Assembly: GCA_947460795.1 (NCBI GenBank)
Contig: CANHJA010000156.1
Span: 1 to 5,603 of the forward strand
Origin: Bacteroidota bacterium
GTDB taxonomy: Bacteria; Bacteroidota; Bacteroidia; Chitinophagales; Chitinophagaceae
DNA length: 5,603 bases
Reading direction: 5' to 3'
The notes under the pieces are model-generated. The model saw only the letters and a list, made by a program, of their open reading frames with translations, had not been told where the DNA came from and ran no database searches. Below are positions 1 through 5,603 of the stretch, in pieces. How positions within the stretch are numbered: position 1 is the first letter of the stretch; every line of letters begins with the position of its first letter. The position numbers and the translations under genes are program-made.

Positions 1-127
1 AATTTATAGTACAATCTATTTTTTGGCACAATATTGGCATACAATTTACTGATAGTAAACTCAGTTTTATTTAAGGATAAAATGCAAAGGGTTTTCACAA
101 CATTTTTTTTAATTAAAATTAAAAAGT

Positions 128-328
128 ATGACGTTAAATATATCAACGCAAAGTGCTGATAAAATTTCTACTGTTGAAATTTATGAATTAGATGGGAAAA
201 AATTATTTTCCGAAAAATTTAGTGAATTAAACCATTTAGTAAATGTGAAAGCCCTATCAAAAGGAACGTATTTACTTAGAATATTTAATGATAAAAAAAC
301 ATTGACTACGAAATTTGTAAGGCATTAA
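128..328 (+). CDS. T9SS type A C-terminal sorting domain fragment (probable gene remnant)
   Basis: The 66-residue product consists only of the C-terminal sorting domain that directs exported proteins of Bacteroidota through the type IX secretion system, where it is normally removed at the cell surface. What can be seen: the typical IYELDGKKL strand at residues 18-26, the hallmark LSKGTYLLRI at 43-52, and a basic end TKFVRH at 61-66. In full-length proteins this domain follows a signal peptide and a cargo of hundreds of residues, and is usually introduced by a YPNP-type motif. Here an in-frame stop lies at 110-112, only five codons before the ATG, and no YPNP motif is present in any nearby frame. 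The ATG has no clear ribosome binding site. Its stop overlaps the stop of the convergent dacB gene. I infer a remnant of a larger cargo gene, although a short expressed protein cannot be excluded. The domain call is fairly safe; the status as a working gene is not. Confidence 0.6.
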   Translation: MTLNISTQSADKISTVEIYELDGKKLFSEKFSELNHLVNVKALSKGTYLLRIFNDKKTLTTKFVRH

Positions 329-1701
329 GGTTTCAATACATCCAATACCTTGAACATTTTTTCTTTTACCGGTCGAGGTTTGCCAGCATAATTATTGACT
401 ATAAATGAAAAGCTAACATTTGTACTATCTTTTAATGTAACATAGCCTGCATAACTTCTTGTACCACCAATATAACCACTCTTCATCGTCATATCATTGA
501 TGATGGGTAGGCTTTCAAAAAAGACCTTGTACCATGTTTGTTTTTTATAACTGCTCAACAAATTAGCAATCGTATAAGTTGTCATTTTATTTGTTGGAGC
601 TAAACCACAGGCATCAAAAAGATGAATAGCACTTGTATCAACCCCTAAATTGAAGGCTATCTTTTTCATTTCATGAATCCCTGTTTTCCAATTGCCTTTT
701 CCTTTATTTTTGAATGCAATTGTTTTACAAAAAGCTTCTGCATATAAATTTAAACTTTTTTGATTACACCAATAAACCAACTTCGATAAAGGCGGCGATT
801 GAATTGTAACTAAATTTATTTCTGCCAAAGGCAAATCAATCGGAATATAATCAATTGAAAAGCTTTTCTTTAAATGTGCTATCAATTCTTTTTTAAAATC
901 CTCTTCAGGATTAATTCTGGCTAAGGACATATTCTGCACTTTATCGGATGCAGCTAAATCGCCTCGAAGTGCATATTTATAAGGACTATTTTGCAAAATA
1001 TAAGCGAATGCATCGTTAGCCGTTGGAGAATTATTTTGAAGTAATTCCATTTTAAAATCTTTCAGATTATTTAATCCTCCATCATTTTGTACAACTTCAA
1101 ATGAAGACTTCTTCGTTTTAATAGAAATATCAAATTTATTTTCTTTCCAATTTAAAGGATAAACACCGGCTCCATAATAATTTCCAAAATCTTCTTCTAA
1201 CCAATGTGCATTTGCAGCGGTATCATTGAAAACAGTATTTACTATGCTTATTTTCCCTTTTAAATATTTTATTCCCTTGGATTTTAAAGCTTCCGAAATT
1301 TTTGACAATACAATACCTGATTTTGTTTCGTTAAAACGATCACTACCAAAGCTAGGATCTCCGCTGGCATACACTATTAATTCACCCAAAGCTACATCCC
1401 CTTTGATGGTTCCTTTAAAGTTTATTTTCGTTTCATAAGTAAAATTTTCACCTAAAGTCAATAAAGCACTCGCTGTTGTAAATGTTTTTAAGGTTGATGC
1501 TGGAGGCAATGGCATGTCTTTCTTTCTTTGAAAAATAACTTTTCCCGTGGCGGTGTTTATCATACAAAAACTTACATTGGCCTGCTGAATTTGGGAATCT
1601 TTTTCAAAATCTAAAAAGGCATTTTCCAATTTCGTGAAATTAAATTGACCTAAAACTTGTTGGGTCAAAAGCACTAATAAAAAACTGATATATAACCTCA
1701 T
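325..1701 (-). CDS. dacB: D-alanyl-D-alanine carboxypeptidase/endopeptidase, PBP4 (peptidase S13) family
   Basis: This is an exported penicillin-binding protein that would trim the terminal D-Ala of peptidoglycan stem peptides and/or cut cross-links in the periplasm. Residues 1-19 form a signal peptide (hydrophobic ISFLLVLL, likely cut after VLG). The three active-site motifs of the serine penicillin-recognising fold appear in order: SxxK as S69-T-L-K72 (nucleophile Ser69), SxN as S316-L-N318, and the KTG motif as K407-S-G409. The S13-specific ASGDPSFGSDRF (112-123) and YYGAGVYPLNW (175-185) segments between the first two motifs mark the class C/PBP4 family with its inserted domains. The length of 458 residues fits the family. 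Oddities: the usual DGSGLS segment reads DACGLA (363-368), and KTG is KSG. The start is an ATG with the signal peptide right behind it. The gene is monocistronic, convergent with the sorting-domain fragment and divergent from the helicase. A weak -7-like site (TATTTTG) lies about 25 bases upstream. Confidence 0.93.
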   Translation of the reverse strand: MRLYISFLLVLLTQQVLGQFNFTKLENAFLDFEKDSQIQQANVSFCMINTATGKVIFQRKKDMPLPPASTLKTFTTASALLTLGENFTYETKINFKGTIKGDVALGELIVYASGDPSFGSDRFNETKSGIVLSKISEALKSKGIKYLKGKISIVNTVFNDTAANAHWLEEDFGNYYGAGVYPLNWKENKFDISIKTKKSSFEVVQNDGGLNNLKDFKMELLQNNSPTANDAFAYILQNSPYKYALRGDLAASDKVQNMSLARINPEEDFKKELIAHLKKSFSIDYIPIDLPLAEINLVTIQSPPLSKLVYWCNQKSLNLYAEAFCKTIAFKNKGKGNWKTGIHEMKKIAFNLGVDTSAIHLFDACGLAPTNKMTTYTIANLLSSYKKQTWYKVFFESLPIINDMTMKSGYIGGTRSYAGYVTLKDSTNVSFSFIVNNYAGKPRPVKEKMFKVLDVLKP

Positions 1702-1810
1702 GAAATCTTATTTGAAGATGCAAAATACAGCAATATTTTATATCGAAATCAGCCATTTTCTTTGCCTAAAAAAAATCAATACCAAAATCTAACGACTAAA
1801 AAATCCTTCA

Positions 1811-1842
1811 TTAGTAATATCTATTTTTCAGACTTACTTTTG
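1811..1842 (+). promoter_or_regulatory. Predicted Bacteroidota-type promoter of the DEAD-box helicase gene
   Basis: TACTTTTG at 1835-1842 matches the Bacteroidota -7 consensus TAnnTTTG at every fixed position. TTAG at 1811-1814, 20 bases upstream, is a near match to the -33 element (TTTG/TTG) at the usual spacing. Transcription would begin at about 1846-1850, leaving a leader of some 15 bases that is purine-rich (AAGAATTAAGAAAA) ahead of the ATG at 1864. The site therefore also argues for that ATG over a TTG at 1762. Prediction from consensus only. Confidence 0.5.
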
Positions 1843-1863
1843 CTGATAAGAATTAAGAAAATT

Positions 1864-3114
1864 ATGAAGTTTGAACGCTACGACATTTCGGAGAAAATTA
1901 AACAAAGCATTGTTGAGTTGGGGTTTAACAAGCCCACCGATATTCAGTTTAAAGCTATTCCATCTATATTAAAGGGCGAAGATGTTTTGGCAATTGCACA
2001 AACTGGCACTGGTAAAACAGCTGCTTTTGCGATTCCCATTATTCATAAATTATTGCGAAGAAATAAAAATTACAACCAAAATGCCATTCGTTGTTTGGTG
2101 ATGGTACCTACTCGTGAATTGGCGGAACAAGTAACTAAAGTATTTAAACAATTTGCAAAATATACCGACTTAATCGTTTTGAGTATGTATGGTGGCGTTG
2201 GTCAAGCCGAGCAAGTAGAAGAGTTAGAATTTGGAGTAGATATTTTGGTAACCACTCCCGGCAGAATGTTTGACTTGCGAGCACAAGGTCATATTGATAT
2301 TTCTGAAACAGAAATATTAGTATTGGATGAAGCCGATCATATGTTGGCATTGGGTTTCATAAGAGATATAAGAGATGTGGTACATCATTTACCACGAAAA
2401 CATCAAACCCTTTTCTTTTCGGCAACCATTAATGAAGAGATAAAAGACCTAGCCTATTCATTGGTAGTGAATCCTATTCGAATACAAATTTCACCAAAAG
2501 ATCCTGTTTCGAAAAACGTGACACATGCCTTGGCATACATAGAAATGGATGACAAACGTTTCTTTTTAGAACGGATTATCAAAGAAAATTCTGATAAAAA
2601 AATATTGGTTTTTGTGCGCACTAAAGTAAGAGCAGAAAGAGTACAAAAAGCCATGGAAAGAGTAGGCATCGAAACACTGGCCATGCATGGCGGTATTGAA
2701 CAAGAAAATCGTTTTGATATTTTAGAAAAATTTAGAAATGGCGAATGCAATGTTTTAATAGCAACCGATTTAAATGCGAGAGGCATCGATATTTCTGGAA
2801 TAAAAATTGTAATCAATTATGATTTGCCCGACGTGGCAGAAAATTATGTTCATCGTGTTGGTAGAACTGGTAGAGGGATTGAAAAAGGAGAAGCCATTTC
2901 ATTTTGTGCAGAGGAAGAGAAGTCTTTAGTAAAAGAAATCGAGGAATTTATGCACAAAGAAATCACCATAATGCCCATCAATAAATCGGAGTATACACTC
3001 ACCAAAGTTTTAGCTGAAAAAGTAGATACCAATTGGCAAAAATTAGTATCAGATGCCGAAAAACAAGAAGCTGAATGGCAGAAAAAAAATAAGAAGAAAA
3101 ATAAGAAGAAATAA
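1864..3114 (+). CDS. DEAD-box ATP-dependent RNA helicase, RhlE-like
   Basis: This is a cytoplasmic ATP-dependent RNA helicase, probably involved in ribosome assembly, RNA turnover or cold adaptation (family knowledge). In the 416-residue protein all core motifs are present in order: Q motif (F21, Q28), motif I AQTGTGKT (45-52, Lys51), PTRELA (82-87), GG (110-111), TPGR (131-134), DEAD (155-158), SAT (186-188), motif IV around ILVFVRT (247-253), ATDLNARGID (300-309) and HRVGRTGR (330-337). RecA-like domain 1 covers about 20-210 and domain 2 about 215-370. The tail is short and basic, ending in KKNKKKNKKK (407-416), and would help non-specific RNA binding; there is no DbpA-type RNA-binding domain, hence RhlE-like. 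An in-frame TTG at 1762 would add 34 residues, but they lie before the Q motif, resemble no family N-terminus and overlap the predicted promoter, so I chose the ATG. The stop sits 1 base from the stop of the convergent next gene. Confidence 0.95.
   Translation: MKFERYDISEKIKQSIVELGFNKPTDIQFKAIPSILKGEDVLAIAQTGTGKTAAFAIPIIHKLLRRNKNYNQNAIRCLVMVPTRELAEQVTKVFKQFAKYTDLIVLSMYGGVGQAEQVEELEFGVDILVTTPGRMFDLRAQGHIDISETEILVLDEADHMLALGFIRDIRDVVHHLPRKHQTLFFSATINEEIKDLAYSLVVNPIRIQISPKDPVSKNVTHALAYIEMDDKRFFLERIIKENSDKKILVFVRTKVRAERVQKAMERVGIETLAMHGGIEQENRFDILEKFRNGECNVLIATDLNARGIDISGIKIVINYDLPDVAENYVHRVGRTGRGIEKGEAISFCAEEEKSLVKEIEEFMHKEITIMPINKSEYTLTKVLAEKVDTNWQKLVSDAEKQEAEWQKKNKKKNKKK
3085..3108 (+). repeat. 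Two tandem 12-base units coding the Lys/Asn tail of the helicase
   Basis: The unit AAAAATAAGAAG occurs twice back to back in frame, each copy encoding Lys-Asn-Lys-Lys, followed by AAA TAA. The first copy begins inside a run of eight A (3082-3089). Because the unit is a multiple of three, gain or loss of a copy would change the length of the basic tail without breaking the gene. Confidence 0.75.
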
Positions 3115-3115
3115 A

Positions 3116-4084
3116 TTATTCCCAACGTTTACCAAAACGAAAATCGGCATACACATTAAAAAATACATTATTACTTTTTATGATTGCCATAATAGGTATT
3201 TTTTGAGTATAAATTTCAGCAGAAGCACCCAATTCAATACCAGAAAATATTTTTTTTGTTGGCGAGTAATCAAAATACATAGCTGTCTTCAAAGCTAATC
3301 CTGGCTTAATTTTTATGTCTCCAATACCCATTGTAAAATCGGCACCGCCCAAAATATATCCTTGATTCGTTGGATCTAAAAAATATTCTTTTATAGAATC
3401 CTCAAACTTCGCAAATTTTCGAACGTAACCATTCCCTTCTTTTACAATTAAATCTAAATAATATGGTTTTAAAAAACCGAGTGAAAGGCCGGCACTGTAG
3501 CTCCAATAAATGACAACATTTTTTTTATCTAACTTACCAGAAATTGGTTTCATGTTGCCAATGCCAAATTTAAACTGATAGAAATTATTTATTTTACCGT
3601 ATTTGTATGACAAGGGTTTAGGTTCATCCGGATAAATCGTAGAGAAAACTTCATTGGATATATTTTTTTCTTTCGGATTCTTTTTTTCAGAAAAATCTAT
3701 CCAAGCAAATAAGGTGTGTGGCTTTTCAGGATCATCTATATTTAAAATACCCCTGTTTGCAAAAAAACTCCATCCATCACTTGCTATTCTATATCCTACA
3801 GCAATTTCTTGTGTTAAAGGAATTCCTTTTTTTCTCCTTTTAGCTTCTAATTTTTCATTTCGTTCATCAATTGCTTGCTGTCTTTTTTCTTTCATTAATT
3901 CACGCGCTTCGTAAATAGAATCTTGTCTTTTAATCAATGCTTCTTTTCTCAATTGACTCACCAATTTTATAGAATCAGCTCTTGCAGATGAATTGCTTTT
4001 GACAGTTCTATTTTTTTGAGCATGTAAAAAATCTGCATTAAACACAGCACTAATCAATAATAATATGAAGAAAATATTTTTCAA
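3116..4084 (-). CDS. Exported, beta-rich putative outer-membrane protein of unknown function
   Basis: I cannot name a function. Residues 1-22 form a clear signal peptide (KN, then IFFILLLISAVF, likely cut after LHA). Residues 35-86 are highly charged (Lys, Arg, Glu, with spaced DSI repeats) and should form a long helix or coiled coil. From about 90 to the end the sequence alternates polar and hydrophobic residues with many Gly and aromatics (GYRIASDGWSFF, KYGKINNFYQFKFGIG, YWSYSAGLSLGFLKPYYL, FFNVYADFRFGKRWE), which suggests antiparallel beta strands of a small outer-membrane barrel with a terminal aromatic strand. The KYGK-N-FY pattern and a KPYYL segment look like a family of uncharacterised Bacteroidota proteins as I remember it. 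The start is TTG at 4084; a TAG in frame two codons upstream rules out extension, and no in-frame ATG occurs before residue 64. It stands alone between two convergent/divergent neighbours. Confidence 0.75.
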   Translation of the reverse strand: MKNIFFILLLISAVFNADFLHAQKNRTVKSNSSARADSIKLVSQLRKEALIKRQDSIYEARELMKEKRQQAIDERNEKLEAKRRKKGIPLTQEIAVGYRIASDGWSFFANRGILNIDDPEKPHTLFAWIDFSEKKNPKEKNISNEVFSTIYPDEPKPLSYKYGKINNFYQFKFGIGNMKPISGKLDKKNVVIYWSYSAGLSLGFLKPYYLDLIVKEGNGYVRKFAKFEDSIKEYFLDPTNQGYILGGADFTMGIGDIKIKPGLALKTAMYFDYSPTKKIFSGIELGASAEIYTQKIPIMAIIKSNNVFFNVYADFRFGKRWE

Positions 4085-4093
4085 ATCCTATTT

Positions 4094-4121
4094 CAAAATT
4101 ACTTTAAATTTACCAAAAATA
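4094..4121 (-). promoter_or_regulatory. Two minus-strand -7-like elements for the exported-protein gene
   Basis: Read on the minus strand, TATTTTTG (4114-4121) and TAATTTTG (4094-4101) both match TAnnTTTG at every fixed position. The upstream one would give a leader of about 20 bases before the TTG start and is the better candidate; the nearer one would give an almost leaderless transcript. No TTTG element occurs at the standard 19-21 base spacing (one lies only 14 bases upstream, at 4136-4139), and chance matches are likely in such AT-rich DNA. Confidence 0.35.
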
Positions 4122-4126
4122 AGAAA

Positions 4127-4534
4127 ATGACTGCCCAAATAGTATATAAAGGCGATTTACGCACCGAAATGACCCATGTTCAAAGCGGAAGCATTGTAGA
4201 AACAGATGCTCCTAAAGACAACCATGGCAAAGGTGAACGATTTAGTCCAACAGATTTAGTGGCTACCGCCTTAGGATCTTGTATGCTCAGCATTATGGGC
4301 ATTGCAGCACGTACGCATGAAATTGACATCGTAAACACAAAAATTGAAATTGATAAAATAATGGTTGCCGACCCCTTGCGTAGAATTGGTGAAATTGCAG
4401 TAGTCTTTCACCTGCCAAGTGGTAAACATTACAGTGATAAAGAAAAAACTATTTTAGAAAAAGCAGCCATGACTTGCCCCGTTTTTTTGAGCCTAGGAGA
4501 AAATGTAAAAAAAACAATTCATTGGAATTGGTAA
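4127..4534 (+). CDS. OsmC family protein (thiol-dependent peroxide reductase-like)
   Basis: This is a small cytoplasmic protein of the OsmC/Ohr fold, whose characterised members reduce organic hydroperoxides with a pair of cysteines recharged by small thiols or lipoyl proteins. The 135 residues fit the family. Both redox cysteines are visible in their usual settings: C52 in SPTDLVATALGSCM (40-53), on the central helix, and C117 in MTCPVFLSLGENVKKT (115-130). The position where many relatives have Glu (SPTEL) is Asp43 here, a conservative change. The SPT-L-LGSC form resembles the YhfA-like OsmC branch rather than Ohr, so the true substrate is uncertain. The ATG follows AAGAAA and is 42 bases from the divergent exported-protein start. 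A plus-strand TAAATTTA (4105-4112) is one base off the -7 consensus. No OxyR- or OhrR-like operator is evident. Confidence 0.92.
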   Translation: MTAQIVYKGDLRTEMTHVQSGSIVETDAPKDNHGKGERFSPTDLVATALGSCMLSIMGIAARTHEIDIVNTKIEIDKIMVADPLRRIGEIAVVFHLPSGKHYSDKEKTILEKAAMTCPVFLSLGENVKKTIHWNW

Positions 4535-4545
4535 AATTCTAGTTG

Positions 4546-4570
4546 AGTATTGAATTTGTAAATACTTTAA
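4546..4570. terminator. Weak inverted repeat between convergent genes, possible shared terminator
   Basis: AGTATT (4546-4551) and AATACT (4561-4566) can pair around a 9-base loop, followed by TT-rich sequence, in the 37-base gap between the OsmC and DUF2851 stop codons. The stem is only 6 base pairs with a single G-C pair, so it would be unstable as a terminator. Its position is the main argument in its favour. Confidence 0.2.
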
Positions 4571-4571
4571 T

Positions 4572-5603
4572 TTACTTTTTCATGATAGCAAAACCAATAC
4601 TACATTCTAAGCAACGTTTTTTATCACAATAATATTTTTTTAATTGCAACAAAGCTTGGCTGTCAGCTGCATTTTCAGACTTAACACCCAATAAATTCCA
4701 TTGTTCAATAATCGTATTTTTTTCAGTTTTGAGCTGTTTTAAAAACTCAATCGCTTTTATGCAATATGCTTCCTTGCCTTGTAGTTTACCGTATACAAAA
4801 ATAGCAGGCAGTACCGCATTAATAATAATTAATTGAATAAAAGAGTTGCCTATGGTTTTTGTTTTTTCTAAAGAGGATTCTAAAAATGTGTAATGCGATT
4901 GCCAGAAATCAGAAACCTCAACTTGAAACAATTGTTGCATTTCTTTGATTGATTTTGCTTCTGTAATTTTTGAAAATAAATGAGTCGATTGAAATAATAA
5001 TTGAGCGAATTGTGCAATTCGAATGGTGGGGAAATTTGCAGGTCGAAGTCGTAAAAATTTCCAATGATATTTTTCAATGGATTGTAAATTGTAGAGCTTT
5101 TGTAAATACTGATACTCTTTTTGCAATTGAATGGGATAAAGTTCATCAAAATAATCGAACAAAAAACCTGCTTGTCCATAGAGCAAAGCTTCTAATTGAA
5201 AAATATTATTTTTATGTTTAGCAAACAAGCTTATTGGAATTGATTTTGCCAATTGCTCAAATGCATCCTGATTAATTTGCAAACCAAATGAACGAGCTAA
5301 TACAATATAAAACACTTCATGCCAATTATGATTGTGCTGTGCTAACAATGCTTGAATATAAATTGTTTTTTCTTCGAGTCGCTCAGTCAACATTCTATCC
5401 AATTGCTGATGAATGGTAATTTCTCTAACTTCTTCAATGTATTTTTCACAAGGGATAAATTGTTTTTCATTCATTAATGATTCATATTTATACAACCATT
5501 TGTTGTCTATATGGCGCTTGATTTCAATCGTAGGAAATTGACTATTATTATAAGTTTCCACTTCTTCATCATGTTCATAAACTACGTGCAAAATCAGATT
5601 AGA
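4572..5603 (-). CDS. DUF2851 family protein, 5' end beyond the window
   Basis: This is the C-terminal 343 residues of a DUF2851 protein, a conserved Bacteroidota family without a known function. The frame is open to the window edge. The first in-frame start candidate is a TTG at 5591, but the four codons before it read S-N-L-I, giving NLILHVVYEHDEE, which matches the internal N(V)ILHVVxEHD stretch I remember for this family. The real start is therefore outside, and roughly 80-90 residues are probably missing. Other family-like segments, numbered from the first visible codon: NWHEVFYIVLAR (93-104), EALLYGQAGFL (138-148), and HWKFLRLRPANFP continuing into TIRIAQFA (180-200). The C-terminus carries C326, C331 and C334 (YYCDKKRCLECSIG), a possible metal- or redox-active cluster (inference). 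No signal peptide or membrane span is visible. The gene is convergent with the OsmC gene. Confidence 0.87.
   Translation of the reverse strand, partial: SNLILHVVYEHDEEVETYNNSQFPTIEIKRHIDNKWLYKYESLMNEKQFIPCEKYIEEVREITIHQQLDRMLTERLEEKTIYIQALLAQHNHNWHEVFYIVLARSFGLQINQDAFEQLAKSIPISLFAKHKNNIFQLEALLYGQAGFLFDYFDELYPIQLQKEYQYLQKLYNLQSIEKYHWKFLRLRPANFPTIRIAQFAQLLFQSTHLFSKITEAKSIKEMQQLFQVEVSDFWQSHYTFLESSLEKTKTIGNSFIQLIIINAVLPAIFVYGKLQGKEAYCIKAIEFLKQLKTEKNTIIEQWNLLGVKSENAADSQALLQLKKYYCDKKRCLECSIGFAIMKK

Noticed and set aside
1..127. Possible end of an upstream gene or other coding sequence at the left edge (for example an open stretch from 3 to a TAA at 72-74).
   Set aside because: The stretch is only 23 codons, has no recognisable motif, and open runs of this length occur by chance. 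I see no supported feature here beyond the possible signal-peptide-like frame discussed in the findings.
1226..1438. 70-codon plus-strand frame inside dacB.
   Set aside because: It lies antisense to a well-supported gene, has no domain and no ribosome binding site, and is best explained as a shadow.
2454..2816. 120-codon minus-strand frame inside the helicase gene.
   Set aside because: It is opposite motifs IV and V of the helicase, which fix the coding strand; its product has low-complexity Ser/Phe composition typical of antisense shadows.
2850..3125. 91-codon minus-strand frame with a Phe-rich start resembling a signal peptide.
   Set aside because: The Phe run is merely the reverse complement of the helicase Lys codons; it overlaps two supported genes.
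3053..3298. 81-codon plus-strand frame crossing the helicase stop into the next gene.
   Set aside because: It is a frame-shifted reading of the Lys-rich repeat followed by antisense of the exported-protein gene; no motif supports it.
3654..3914. 86-codon plus-strand frame opposite the charged helix region.
   Set aside because: It is a shadow of the signal-peptide-bearing minus-strand gene, with no independent evidence.
4970..5221. 83-codon plus-strand frame and a 99-codon minus-strand frame within the DUF2851 region.
   Set aside because: Both overlap the family-typical RLRPANFP and EALLYGQAGFL coding segments in other frames and have no features of their own.
1..5603. A search by eye for tRNA, rRNA, riboswitch, CRISPR repeats, insertion-sequence ends, toxin-antitoxin pairs or a defence cluster.
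   Set aside because: No cloverleaf, regular spaced repeats, transposase motifs or paired small genes were found; the content is housekeeping or envelope-related.

Overview
The window looks like an ordinary chromosomal stretch from a member of the Bacteroidota, probably outside the genus Bacteroides and perhaps near the Chitinophagales/Sphingobacteriia, though that placement is only inferred. The DNA is strongly AT-rich. One end holds a type IX secretion (T9SS) C-terminal sorting domain, and the other end holds a DUF2851 protein; both families are essentially restricted to or typical of Bacteroidota. Promoter-like sites match the Bacteroidota -7 consensus TAnnTTTG.

Layout from left to right: (1) 1-328, a short plus-strand reading frame that is only a T9SS type A sorting domain with no cargo, probably a gene remnant. 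(2) 325-1701, minus strand, an exported D-Ala-D-Ala carboxypeptidase/endopeptidase of the PBP4 (DacB, peptidase S13) family. (3) 1702-1863, a divergent intergenic region with a good promoter candidate for the helicase. (4) 1864-3114, plus strand, a DEAD-box RNA helicase of the short RhlE-like type with a Lys/Asn tail. (5) 3116-4084, minus strand, an exported, probably outer-membrane beta-rich protein of unknown function that starts at TTG. (6) 4085-4126, a 42-base divergent gap packed with promoter-like motifs. (7) 4127-4534, plus strand, an OsmC-family peroxide-reductase-like protein. (8) 4572 to the window edge, minus strand, the C-terminal part of a DUF2851 protein whose 5' end lies outside the window.

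The six genes alternate strictly in strand (+ - + - + -), so there are no operons here and each gene must be transcribed alone. The three convergent pairs are tightly packed: the first two stop codons overlap, the second pair is 1 base apart and the third is 37 bases apart. The genes do not form an obvious pathway. They cover cell-wall maintenance (PBP4), RNA remodelling (helicase), envelope (unknown exported protein), peroxide defence (OsmC) and an unknown conserved Bacteroidota function (DUF2851). I see no RNA gene, CRISPR array, insertion sequence or defence system, and no convincing new multi-gene system. The points most worth a second look are the cargo-less sorting domain, the uncharacterised exported protein, and the terminator-free convergent gene ends.
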